Source of the DNA: Mycolicibacterium mucogenicum DSM 44124
GTDB lineage: Bacteria; Actinomycetota; Actinomycetes; Mycobacteriales; Mycobacteriaceae
Direction: 5' to 3'
DNA: 64,000 bases
Assembly (NCBI RefSeq): GCF_005670685.2
Contig: NZ_CP062008.1
Location: 4,030,001 to 4,094,000, forward strand
The translations under genes were made by a program, and so were the position numbers. The notes under the pieces are model-generated. The model saw only the letters and a program-made list of their open reading frames with translations, ran no database searches and had not been told where the DNA came from. Shown here one piece after another: positions 18,050 through 26,456 of this stretch (position 1 is the stretch's first letter; each line of letters starts with the position of its first letter).

Positions 18050-19567
18050 ATGACCAAACCCACTCCCACACATGTCCATACCGCGATCATCGGTGCCGGC
18101 TTCGGCGGGATCGGCGCGGCGATGCGACTCAAGGATTCCGGCGACAACGACTTCCTCGTATTCGAGCGGGCCAGCGACATCGGCGGAACATGGCAGGCGA
18201 ACACCTATCCGGGAGCGCAGTGCGACATCCCGTCGGTGCTGTACTCGTACTCGTTTGCCCCGAACCCCGATTGGACGCGCCTGTATCCGCTGCAGCGAGA
18301 ACTAAAGGCCTACATCGAAAGATGTGTCGATGACAGCGGCATCCGGTCGCGCATTCGGCTGGGGCACGACGTCACCGACGCCTCATGGGACGACCTGGCC
18401 CAGGTGTGGCAGATCATCGCAGGTGGCCAACATTTCACCGCCACCGTCGTGGTCCTCGCCACCGGACCATTCAGTGAGCCGTCGATCCCGAATCTTCCGG
18501 GCCTCGAAGACTTCTCGGGTCCGGCCTTTCACTCGGCGGGGTGGCGTCATGACGTCGACCTGCGCGGAAAGGCGGTCGGTGTCATCGGCACCGGCGCTTC
18601 GGCCGTGCAGTTCATCCCCCGGATTCAGCCTGACGCCGCCGAACTGGTTGTGTTTCAACGAACTCCGACGTGGATCTTGCCCCATCCGGACCGCCCGGTC
18701 GGGCCCGCGGTGCGTTCGGTGTTCCGCACGGCCCCGCTCGTCCAGCGCGCAGCCCGTTCGGCGGTCAGCCTCGTCCAGGAAGCGATGGTGCCTGGCCTGG
18801 TCCATCTCCCGGCGCTGCTCCAGCCGATGGCGGCCGTCGGCACGTGGCATCTCCGCAGGCAGGTCCGCGACGAGAACCTGCGGGAAAAGCTGACACCGCG
18901 GTATGCGTTCGGATGCAAACGACCGACGTTCTCCAACACGTATTACCCCGCGCTGGCCGCGGACAACACCGTCGTGGAAACCACCGCGATCCGGCGGGTC
19001 ACCAGAGACGGGATCGAAACCGCCGACGGGCACCACCATCGCCTCGACGCCATCGTTTTCGGAACCGGGTTCAAACTGGCCCATAACGAAGGATTCACCC
19101 GAATCCACGGCCGAGATGGCCGCAGCCTCGCGGAGGTGTGGGCCGGCGGAGAGATGAAGGCGCACTTGGGCACCGTCATTCCGGGCTTTCCGAATCTGTT
19201 CATGATCCTCGGCCCGAACTCGGTGGTGTACACGTCGCAGATCGTGACGATCGAGGCGCAGCTCGACTTCGTACTCGACGCCATCGCGCAGATGCAGCGC
19301 CGTCAGATCCGCAGTATCGAGGTTTCGAACGACACTCTCGACAATTTTGTCGCGCACGTCGACCGGCGTCTTGCGCACTCGGTGTGGAACTCCGGTGGTT
19401 GTCACAGCTACTACTTGAGTCCGTCTGGCCGCAACTTCACCTTCTGGCCTGGCTTCGTCTTCACATTCCGACGCCAGATGCGCCGAATTCGCCTCGCGGA
19501 GTTCGATATCCGTTACGCGACAGTGCCGCCCGAATCCGCCCACGCCGAGTTGCTGGTCGGACGATGA
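18050..19567 (+). CDS. Flavin-dependent Baeyer-Villiger monooxygenase
   Basis: 505 aa, start ATG 18050 with AAGGA 7 nt upstream. FAD-binding GAGFGG is at 15-20. The BVMO fingerprint F-x-G-x-x-x-H-x-x-x-W is at 155-165 (FSGPAFHSAGW), and the second Rossmann motif GTGASA for NADPH is at about 180. It should convert a ketone to an ester or lactone using NADPH and oxygen. The gene lies between the reductase and an SDR in the same operon, so an alcohol-ketone-ester sequence is plausible. The layout recalls BVMO/SDR operons such as the M. tuberculosis mymA locus. Confidence 0.92.
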   Translation: MTKPTPTHVHTAIIGAGFGGIGAAMRLKDSGDNDFLVFERASDIGGTWQANTYPGAQCDIPSVLYSYSFAPNPDWTRLYPLQRELKAYIERCVDDSGIRSRIRLGHDVTDASWDDLAQVWQIIAGGQHFTATVVVLATGPFSEPSIPNLPGLEDFSGPAFHSAGWRHDVDLRGKAVGVIGTGASAVQFIPRIQPDAAELVVFQRTPTWILPHPDRPVGPAVRSVFRTAPLVQRAARSAVSLVQEAMVPGLVHLPALLQPMAAVGTWHLRRQVRDENLREKLTPRYAFGCKRPTFSNTYYPALAADNTVVETTAIRRVTRDGIETADGHHHRLDAIVFGTGFKLAHNEGFTRIHGRDGRSLAEVWAGGEMKAHLGTVIPGFPNLFMILGPNSVVYTSQIVTIEAQLDFVLDAIAQMQRRQIRSIEVSNDTLDNFVAHVDRRLAHSVWNSGGCHSYYLSPSGRNFTFWPGFVFTFRRQMRRIRLAEFDIRYATVPPESAHAELLVGR

Positions 19568-20403
19568 CCGCACGTGCAGCGATGCCTCTTGCTGGTGCAG
19601 TGGTTTTCATCACCGGCGCGGCACAGGGCATCGGGTTCGAAGCGGCCTCCCGTTTCGTGGCGGCCGGATCGCGAGTGGTCCTCGTCGACGTCGACGAAGA
19701 GAAACTCGGGAAAGCACAGGAACAGCTGGGGATCGACACCATCGGCGTCGTCGCCGATGTGCGCGATGCCGCCGCGTTGACCGCCGCGGCCGACCAGGCG
19801 GTGCACACCTGGGGACGCATCGATGTGGTGGTCGCCAACGCCGGCGTCACACCGCCGCCGGCAACCCTGCGCACCATCGAACCCGATGCGTTCCAACGGG
19901 TTATCGACATCAATCTGCTCGGCGCGGTGCATACCGTGCGCGCGACCACCGAGCACATCATCTCCAGTAGCGGACACATTCAGCTGGTCGGGTCATGCGC
20001 CGCGTTCGCACCGGGCATGGGCGGTGCGGCGTACATGATCAGCAAAGCCGGTGTCGAACAGCTCGGGCGAGCGTTGCGGATCGAGCTCGCGACCCACCAG
20101 GTGACGGTCGGAATCTCCTACTTCGGAATCGTCGACACGGCGCTGGCCCGCACCACACTCGATGACGATCCGATGGGCCAACGCATCGGCGAACTGTTGC
20201 CCTGGCCGTTGAACAAGCGCATCGACGCCGGCCACGCCGCCGCCAGCATTGTCGACGCAGTCGGCCGGCGCAGAGCCAGCAGCACCGTGCCGCGCGCATG
20301 GATCCCCTACGCCTGGCTTCGCGGTGTCATCAACCTGATCCTCGATCAGCAACTCGCGGCCAACCAGACGGTAGCCGCCATCATCCGGCAACTGGAGCGA
20401 TAA
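19564..20403 (+). CDS. Short-chain dehydrogenase/reductase
   Basis: 279 aa with the classical SDR features: NAD(P) motif TGAAQGIG at 17-24, NAG in VVANAG, catalytic Ser in LVGSCAAF and Y-x-x-x-K in AYMISK. A C-terminal extension (about residues 220-279) is usual for mycobacterial SDRs of this kind. The start overlaps the BVMO stop by 4 bp. Expected role: alcohol/ketone interconversion feeding or following the BVMO step. Confidence 0.9.
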   Translation: MTARAAMPLAGAVVFITGAAQGIGFEAASRFVAAGSRVVLVDVDEEKLGKAQEQLGIDTIGVVADVRDAAALTAAADQAVHTWGRIDVVVANAGVTPPPATLRTIEPDAFQRVIDINLLGAVHTVRATTEHIISSSGHIQLVGSCAAFAPGMGGAAYMISKAGVEQLGRALRIELATHQVTVGISYFGIVDTALARTTLDDDPMGQRIGELLPWPLNKRIDAGHAAASIVDAVGRRRASSTVPRAWIPYAWLRGVINLILDQQLAANQTVAAIIRQLER

Positions 20404-20481
20404 CACGCTGTCTCGCAACAGAAGCCAGATTATCAACCCGCACCAGCCGAAAGAACCGCCCTCCAGAAGAGAGATGAAACG

Positions 20482-21171
20482 ATGGTCACCACCTCCGACG
20501 TGCACGGCCTGATCGCGACCGCCACGACATTCGCCCGGCGCGGCCTATCCGTGGCGGGGCGAGCCGACATCCCCGTGCGGGAGGTGCCGTCGTGCGAGCA
20601 GGCCGGCGGGCCGCCGCACGCGCCATCGCGGCCGGCCGATACCGGCGTCGCGACACAGAATGATTCGTCGCAGTCGAAGGAATCGTTGCGCACCAAAATG
20701 GCCGAGTTGTTGGACCGCTCACTGGACCAGAGCACGGGCGAGACGCGGCTGGAGCTCTACGACCGCATCGTCGACCAGCTTGTTGCCGACGAGGCGAGGA
20801 TTCTCCGTGCACTTTCGGACGGCACCACCTCTCCCCTGGTCAACGTCTATGCGCAGTCTCGGCGGTGGTCCTTGCCTCGAGCCGTCCTTACCAACACCTC
20901 GCTGATCGGCCGCACCGCGGGCGTGACGCTGCCGACCATGGTGCCGATCTACGTCGCGAACCTGTTGCGGCTCGGTCTGGTTGAAATCGGACCCCACGCA
21001 GACGGATCCGAGCCCGGCTACGAGGTGCTCATGGCCGAACCAAGCGTCAGGCGCGCCGTCGCCGATGCGCAGAAGGCGCGGCAGTCCACTCGAGTGGAAC
21101 GGCTCAGTCTGCGCCTGTCCGACCTGGGACGCGAGCTGTGGACGACAACGACGTGCGGCAGGTCCCGGTAA
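20482..21171 (+). CDS. Abi-alpha/DUF4393-like protein
   Basis: 229 aa. The first 75 residues are low in structure. The core, with ADEARILRAL, TTSPLVNVYA, then a Leu-x-Asn segment and PIYVANLLRLGLVEI, resembles the Abi-alpha (DUF4393) family named after abortive-infection proteins. It lies 78 bp after the SDR on the same strand, so it may be read from the same transcript. No toxin or phage genes are nearby. The function is not known in this setting, and the family call is from pattern memory only. Confidence 0.55.
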   Translation: MVTTSDVHGLIATATTFARRGLSVAGRADIPVREVPSCEQAGGPPHAPSRPADTGVATQNDSSQSKESLRTKMAELLDRSLDQSTGETRLELYDRIVDQLVADEARILRALSDGTTSPLVNVYAQSRRWSLPRAVLTNTSLIGRTAGVTLPTMVPIYVANLLRLGLVEIGPHADGSEPGYEVLMAEPSVRRAVADAQKARQSTRVERLSLRLSDLGRELWTTTTCGRSR

Positions 21172-21187
21172 GGCACAAATTCTCGAA

Positions 21188-21871
21188 CTACCTGGGCCAC
21201 AATGCGTTCCGCCACAGGGCTGACACCGCATCGGTAGTGCGATCGAGGTGGCCGGATTGCGCACCGACACCCGCGGGTGCGCTGCCGACGACCGTCGCGG
21301 TGGTCAGGACACGCACCAGAGCGGGGAGGTCGGTCGAGATCGGTTGGGCGCCTTGATAGACCTCGGCCGACACAATCTCCACGATGCGGCGAGTGATCGC
21401 GTCCTCCACGGCCGCGACGATCTCGGCGATCTCCGGTTCGTAGCCTGCTGATGCGCGACACGAGGCCCACACCGGGTCGTCGGCAGCCAGGGCGGCACGG
21501 ATACCGGCGATGACACGTGCGATCAATGCCGGAGTGGACTCCCCCGGTGTCCGCAACGCGAACGACTGATCGAGCATCGCGGCAGTGGTGCGTCCATGCA
21601 ACAGTTCCGCCAAGGCGGAGTACTTGGATTCGAAATAGAAATAGAACGCGGTTCGCGTGACACCGGCCTGCCGAGTGATCGCCTGTACTGAAACCTCCGT
21701 AATCGGGTTTCGATCCAACAATTCGCGTAGCGCTGTCAAAATTGCCGTACGGGCGTGATCACCACGATTGGTGATCGTCGTTCGATCACGACCGGTAGCG
21801 CTCGGACTGTCGGTGGCAGTCGGACTCGCCTGGCAGCACGTGCCGTTCGGTTGACGTCGGGTTGCCAACAT
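21188..21871 (-). CDS. TetR-family regulator, EthR-like
   Basis: 227 aa from the ATG at 21869-21871, which has AGAAGGAG upstream. About 45 polar residues precede the HTH (PITEVSVQAITRQAGVTRTA, then FYFYFESKYSAL). The F-Y-F-Y-F pattern is shared with EthR, the repressor of the BVMO gene ethA in M. tuberculosis. It is divergent from the acyl-CoA synthetase gene and convergent with the Abi-alpha-like gene, and its promoter region carries the second copy of the TGAAACAAT element. Confidence 0.88.
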   Translation of the reverse strand: MLATRRQPNGTCCQASPTATDSPSATGRDRTTITNRGDHARTAILTALRELLDRNPITEVSVQAITRQAGVTRTAFYFYFESKYSALAELLHGRTTAAMLDQSFALRTPGESTPALIARVIAGIRAALAADDPVWASCRASAGYEPEIAEIVAAVEDAITRRIVEIVSAEVYQGAQPISTDLPALVRVLTTATVVGSAPAGVGAQSGHLDRTTDAVSALWRNALWPR

Positions 21872-21958
21872 CACGGCTCTCCTTCTGTCGGGCAAGGTAT
21901 TTCACGAAACACAGCAGGCATCGGACGACGCGCGCGGGATCGCCCCATCTTTTGCGAT

Positions 21959-21988
21959 TGAAACAATCATACGCAATATGTTCTACTG
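21959..21988. promoter_or_regulatory. Operator-like element, copy 2 of 2
   Basis: The element starts TGAAACAAT and ends TGTTCTACTG. It aligns with the 15978-16007 copy over 30 positions with 22 identities, counted by eye. It sits between the divergent EthR-like regulator (start 21871) and the acyl-CoA synthetase (start 22058). A second TGTTTCA lies just downstream (about 21987-21993). It suggests one regulator for both operons. Confidence 0.55.
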
Positions 21989-22057
21989 TTTCAGCCTGAG
22001 CCGTTGCGGCCGCACCCGGTCCGGACGCCGCACGGCACTGCTGTGAGAAGGGTTGTG

Positions 22058-23818
22058 ATGAGCGAAAGTCTGTGCGCGCACTTCCAGCGGCGCGTTGCCG
22101 AGCTCGGTGACATCGCGGCGATTTGCCGCGCCGACGGCACGGTGGCGTTGACCTGGTCGGAGTACGGCAATCAAGTTCGACGGGTGGCAGCGGGTCTGGC
22201 CGCGCTGGGCGTGCGGCGGGGCGATGTGGTGGCGATGATGCTCACCAATCGCCCCGAGTTCCACGTTGTCGACGCCGCGGTGATGCATCTCGGTGCGATC
22301 GGCTTTTCGGTCTACAACACCAGCGCCGCGGCGCAGATCACGTACCTGTTCGACAACGCCCAGCCGGCAGTCGTGGTCAGTGAGGCGCAATATCTGGAGA
22401 AGGTGCTCGCTGCCTCATCGGGCACCGCTGTGCGCCAAGTCATCTCGGTCGACGAGCCGAACCACGGTGTGCTCACCCTCGATGAGTTAGTAGATGGTGG
22501 TGCTGAGGATTTCGACTTCGACGCCGCTTGGAAAGCCATTCAGCGCGACGACATCCTGACCCTCATTTACACCAGTGGGACCACAGGGCATCCCAAAGGT
22601 GTAGAGCTGACGCACGGCAACCTGCTGTACCAGCTGGAGGTGATCCCGAGTGTGGTCGGCAATCTCACTGGGGGTCGAGTGCTGTCCTATCTGCCGGATG
22701 CGCACCTGATCAATCGTTGGATCGGCCAATACGCGCCGATGTACTTCGGTATCACGGTCACCGACGTCGATGACCCGAAGATACTGATCGACATACTGGG
22801 CCGCGTGCATCCGACGTTCTTCGTCGCGGTACCGATGCTCTGGTACAAGATTCGGGCTCGTGTCGAGGCACTCATCGCGGTGCAGACTGGACCAGCAGGC
22901 GCGCTCGCGCGGTGGGCTCTGGCAGCCGGCAAGAAGAAGGCGGGAGCCACCCTGGTGGGAGGCCGGTTGGGACTACTCGACGAAGCAGCCGCCGCCGCGG
23001 CAGACGTGTTGGTGTTATCCAAGATTCGCGCACGCCTAGGAATGGACCAACTGAGCGCGGCCGTGTCGGGCGCTGCGCCCATCGATGTCTCCGTACTCGA
23101 GTTCATGCTTGCGATCGGTGTTCCCGTGTTGGAGGCATGGGGCATGTCGGAGACCTCCGCGGTCACGACCGTCAATCCCAGAGACCGGCTCAAGCTCGGC
23201 ACGGTGGGTAGACCAATCCCCGGCACACAAATCAAACTGGCTACCGACGGCGAGATTCTGGTCCGCGGATGTGGGGTGATGCGCGGATACCACCGCGATC
23301 CCGGTCGCACCGCGGAAATCCTCGATGTCGACGGCTGGATCCACACGGGCGACATCGGCTCGCTCGATGCCGACGGGTATCTGCGTATCGTCGACCGTAA
23401 GAAGGAGTTGATCATCAACTCCGGCGGAAAGAACATGTCCCCCAGCAACATCGAGGGAGCACTGAAAGCGGCCAGCCCGCTGATCGGCGCTGTCGCTGCC
23501 ATTGGTGACAACCGTCCGCACATCGCCGCGCTGATCACGCTCGACCCCGATGCGGCCGCTGACTTCGCCTCCCGGCATGGATTCGCCGGCGCCACCGTCG
23601 ACGAGATGGTCGACCACGAGGCGACACAGCAGGCTGTGTCTGATGCGGTGGCGTCGGCGAATACCCGGCTATCCCGGGTAGAGCAGATTCGGAGCTGGAA
23701 AGTCCTGCCGCAGTACTGGATTCCCGGCGGGGATGAACTGACGCCGACGCTCAAGCTGCGCCGCGCACCCATCGCCGAAAAATACGCCGCAGAGATCGAC
23801 GCGCTCTACACGCGTTGA
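22058..23818 (+). CDS. Acyl-CoA synthetase (FadD type, AMP-binding)
   Basis: 586 aa from the ATG at 22058 with GAGAAGG upstream. The P-loop-like motif YTSGTTGHPKG is at 171-181. The adenylation motif WGMSETSAV and the hinge region DRKKELIINSGGKNMSPSNIE are present. The length and sequence fit long-chain fatty-acid or lipid-side-chain CoA ligases. An insert rich in alanine around residues 290-340 is as in other ligases of this subgroup. It is followed after 17 bp by an acyl-CoA dehydrogenase, so activation and first oxidation are coupled. Confidence 0.9.
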   Translation: MSESLCAHFQRRVAELGDIAAICRADGTVALTWSEYGNQVRRVAAGLAALGVRRGDVVAMMLTNRPEFHVVDAAVMHLGAIGFSVYNTSAAAQITYLFDNAQPAVVVSEAQYLEKVLAASSGTAVRQVISVDEPNHGVLTLDELVDGGAEDFDFDAAWKAIQRDDILTLIYTSGTTGHPKGVELTHGNLLYQLEVIPSVVGNLTGGRVLSYLPDAHLINRWIGQYAPMYFGITVTDVDDPKILIDILGRVHPTFFVAVPMLWYKIRARVEALIAVQTGPAGALARWALAAGKKKAGATLVGGRLGLLDEAAAAAADVLVLSKIRARLGMDQLSAAVSGAAPIDVSVLEFMLAIGVPVLEAWGMSETSAVTTVNPRDRLKLGTVGRPIPGTQIKLATDGEILVRGCGVMRGYHRDPGRTAEILDVDGWIHTGDIGSLDADGYLRIVDRKKELIINSGGKNMSPSNIEGALKAASPLIGAVAAIGDNRPHIAALITLDPDAAADFASRHGFAGATVDEMVDHEATQQAVSDAVASANTRLSRVEQIRSWKVLPQYWIPGGDELTPTLKLRRAPIAEKYAAEIDALYTR

Positions 23819-23835
23819 AGGAGAGGAAAAAGACA

Positions 23836-24975
23836 GTGACCCCCGCATCGACAACCGAACTTGCCGACCTGTCCGGTTTGGCCCGCGACTTCTTCACCAA
23901 GGAAGTCGCTCCGCGTCACGAGGAATTCGCCGCTGCCGGAGAGCCCGACCGTGCGTTGTATCGCCGTGCCGGCGACCTCGGGTTGCTACTGATGTCGATC
24001 CCGGAGGAATTCGGCGGCGGTGGTGCAACTTTCGCACACGAGGCGGTTCTGTTCCGGGAGCAGGCCTATGCAGGCGATCTGTCCATGCAGTTGGGTGTCC
24101 ACACGGGCATCGTCCCGCACTACCTGAACGCCTACGCCACCCCCGAGCAGAAGCTGCGCTGGCTGCCCAAACTCGCTGCCGGTGACTGGATCGGCGCGAT
24201 TGCCATGACCGAGCCCGGTACCGGATCGGATCTGCAGGCCATTTCGACGCGAGCCGTTCGCGTGGGAGACGAGTACGTGATCTCCGGCGCCAAGACGTTC
24301 ATTTCGAACGGCGCGACGTGCGACCTCATCATCATCGCGGCCAAGACCGATCCGCAGCAGGGTGCGGCCGGGTTGTCGCTGTTCGCTGCCGAAGTTCGCG
24401 ACGACACTCCGGGATTCCAGCGCGGCCGCAAGCTGAAGAAGATCGGCCAGAAAGGGCAGGACACCACCGAACTGTTCTTCGATGAACTTCGCGTCCCCGC
24501 GGAGAACCTGCTCGGCGGCGTCGAAGGTCGCGGCTTCGTCCAGCTGATGCAGCAGTTGCCGCAGGAGCGCCTGATCGTGGGCGTCGCCGCGCTGGGCGCG
24601 GTCGAGGCCGCGTACGACCACACGCTGGCGTACGTCAAGGAGCGCCACGTGTTCGGGAAGCCGCTTTTCGCCCTGCAGAACACCCGTTTCGAACTGGCCG
24701 AGATCGCCACCGTGGTCGACGTCATGCGTACGTTCGTCGACGACGCGATCCAGCGTCACGTCCGCGGCGACCTCGACGTCAAACGAGCCGCGCAGGTCAA
24801 ACTCTGGTGCTCCGACCAACAGACACAAATCGTCGACCGCTGCCTGCAGCTACATGGCGGCTATGGCTACATGGAGGAATACCCCATCTCCCGACTGTTC
24901 GTCGACAGTCGGATCTCACGGATCTATGCCGGCGCCAACGAAGTCATGAAGGACCTCATCGCGCGCCACCTCTAG
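23836..24975 (+). CDS. Acyl-CoA dehydrogenase, long-chain (LCAD-like) type
   Basis: 379 aa from the GTG at 23836, which follows GGAGAGG. FAD- and substrate-binding motifs IAMTEPGTGSDL and TFISNGA are present. The C-terminal motif reads IYAGANEVMK, so the glutamate used as base by medium/short-chain enzymes is alanine here. A glutamate in the helix after LPQERL (GAVEAAY) lines up with the base of LCAD and isovaleryl-CoA dehydrogenase, so the enzyme should be active. It works with the preceding CoA ligase on a fatty or side-chain acid. Confidence 0.9.
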   Translation: MTPASTTELADLSGLARDFFTKEVAPRHEEFAAAGEPDRALYRRAGDLGLLLMSIPEEFGGGGATFAHEAVLFREQAYAGDLSMQLGVHTGIVPHYLNAYATPEQKLRWLPKLAAGDWIGAIAMTEPGTGSDLQAISTRAVRVGDEYVISGAKTFISNGATCDLIIIAAKTDPQQGAAGLSLFAAEVRDDTPGFQRGRKLKKIGQKGQDTTELFFDELRVPAENLLGGVEGRGFVQLMQQLPQERLIVGVAALGAVEAAYDHTLAYVKERHVFGKPLFALQNTRFELAEIATVVDVMRTFVDDAIQRHVRGDLDVKRAAQVKLWCSDQQTQIVDRCLQLHGGYGYMEEYPISRLFVDSRISRIYAGANEVMKDLIARHL

Positions 24976-25019
24976 CCGGGATGATTCGGCCGTCCTGAGC
25001 GAGCTGGGTGTGCAACCCT

Positions 25020-25039
25020 CTACCCGTGCGATCGGGTAG
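25020..25039. promoter_or_regulatory. Inverted repeat before the EmbR-like gene
   Basis: CTACCCG-TGCGAT-CGGGTAG, a perfect 7-6-7 repeat, lies 25 bp before the regulator start and 45 bp after the dehydrogenase stop. It has no T-run, so it may be either a weak terminator or an operator for autoregulation. Confidence 0.4.
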
Positions 25040-25063
25040 GTACGGCCAGGCAAGGAGCAGGTG

Positions 25064-26263
25064 ATGGGTGGCCACACACCGATGGCGCCCGCACCTCAGC
25101 GCGGTGGCGCCGCACACGACATCCAATTCGGGGTGCTGGGCCCGCTGCAGGTGACCGTCGCGTCGAGGCCGATTCAGGTCGGGACGCCGAAACAGCGCGC
25201 GGTACTTGCCATGTTGGTCGCGAACGCCAACCGCGCCGTCAGTGCCGCTGACTTGATCACCGCAATTTGGGAAGACGAGCCACCCGCCGCCGCGCGCATC
25301 TCCGTGAGTGCGTACGTGTCGAATCTGCGCCGCATCCTCACCGAGGCAGGCATCGACGCCCATGCCGTCGTATCGACCGCACCCCACGGCTACCGACTCG
25401 AAATCACCCCCGAACAAAGCGATCTGGCCCGGTTTGCCACCGAACAGCAAGCCGGGATCAACGCCGCGGCCGCCGGACGCTTCGAAGCCGCCAGCACTCA
25501 CCTCACGACGGCACTGCGTCAGTGGCGCGGCGCCGTCCTCGACGACCTGCGCGACTTCGCCTTCACAGAGGCGCTGAGCAACGCGTTAGCCGAGGACAAA
25601 ATCGTTGCGCAGACCGCACGCGCCCACGCCGAGATCGCTTGTGGCCGAGCCCATACCGTCGTTCGTGAGCTCGAAACTCTGGTCGGCGAACATCCCTACC
25701 GCGAACCCCTCTGGGCACAACTGATCACGGCGTATTACCTCACCGACCGCCAATCCGATGCACTCGACACCTATCACCGGCTCAAGACAACGTTGTCCGA
25801 TGACCTCGGAATCGACCCCGCGCCGGCGCTGCGCACCCTGTACGAGCAAATCCTGCGTCAGGAACCACTCGACGTACAGCGCAATGCCCAGGCCGCGGCC
25901 CAGACGATCATCGCCTTCGAACCCGCTGTGACGACCCTGATCGACCCTGTCACCGCGGCCCTGCGCGACGTGCACGATCGCCTTCATCGGCTCAAGGGTG
26001 CGGCCACCCGCATCGGGCGCAGCCCCGACAATGACCTTGTCGTGGCCGACGACAAGGTCAGCCGGCACCACGCCGTCATCAACAATGCCGGCTCCACCCA
26101 CATCATCACCGACCTCGGATCTGCCAACGGAGTCCATGTCAACGGCGAGCGCATCCGCGCCACGGCTGAACTCCACGACGGCGACACCATTCGAGTCGGT
26201 GCACAGGTGTTCGTCTTCCAGACCTACCCGCCCGCCACGGGGCCGGACGGTGACAAGGCCTGA
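25064..26263 (+). CDS. SARP/BTAD regulator with C-terminal FHA domain (EmbR-like)
   Basis: 399 aa. The order is an OmpR-type winged helix (about residues 22-110, with TPKQRAVLAMLVANANRAVS), a bacterial transcriptional activation domain (about 120-265), then an FHA domain (about 305-385) with IGRSPDNDLVV, SRHH and NGVHVNG. This is the architecture of EmbR, which binds phosphothreonine on itself or on kinases of the PknH type. The ATG at 25064 is preferred over the GTG at 25061 because AAGGAG lies 6 nt upstream. No kinase gene is nearby. Its target may be itself or flanking operons. Confidence 0.88.
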   Translation: MGGHTPMAPAPQRGGAAHDIQFGVLGPLQVTVASRPIQVGTPKQRAVLAMLVANANRAVSAADLITAIWEDEPPAAARISVSAYVSNLRRILTEAGIDAHAVVSTAPHGYRLEITPEQSDLARFATEQQAGINAAAAGRFEAASTHLTTALRQWRGAVLDDLRDFAFTEALSNALAEDKIVAQTARAHAEIACGRAHTVVRELETLVGEHPYREPLWAQLITAYYLTDRQSDALDTYHRLKTTLSDDLGIDPAPALRTLYEQILRQEPLDVQRNAQAAAQTIIAFEPAVTTLIDPVTAALRDVHDRLHRLKGAATRIGRSPDNDLVVADDKVSRHHAVINNAGSTHIITDLGSANGVHVNGERIRATAELHDGDTIRVGAQVFVFQTYPPATGPDGDKA

Positions 26264-26279
26264 CAAGGCCTGACAAGCC
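26251..26279 (+). repeat. Three tandem copies of TGACAAGGCC at the 3' end of the EmbR-like gene
   Basis: Two exact and one almost exact copy of a 10-bp unit. The stop codon of the gene is the TGA that begins the second copy. Slippage here would change the last residues or the stop position. Confidence 0.7.
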
Positions 26280-26350
26280 GATAGCCGGCACGACTCCGAC
26301 GTGACGGTAGCGGCCAGCCCAAGCAGTGGTTGACGCATCGACAGATTAAT

Positions 26351-26365
26351 GGATACAGTGTATCC
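26351..26365. promoter_or_regulatory. Palindrome GGATACAGTGTATCC, probable TetR operator (site A)
   Basis: The arms GGATACA and TGTATCC around one base form a perfect palindrome, 91 bp before the amidohydrolase start. Related sites lie at 28583, 28674, 34622 and 35583, each next to a promoter of the same gene block. The likely binder is the TetR protein at 34793-35542. Confidence 0.65.
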
Positions 26366-26456
26366 ACAACTGGTTGCGCCGCGCTGCCCCCGATTCACCT
26401 ACGACGTGAGGGCGCAGTCTGTGACGAGACTCCCAGCCGCAGAATCGGAGACAACG

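Noticed and set aside
25020-25039. Strong intrinsic terminator
   Set aside because: The stem is good but no U-run follows; kept only as an inverted repeat of uncertain role.
26251-26279. CRISPR-like or VNTR array
   Set aside because: Only three 10-bp units without spacers; noted as a small tandem repeat.
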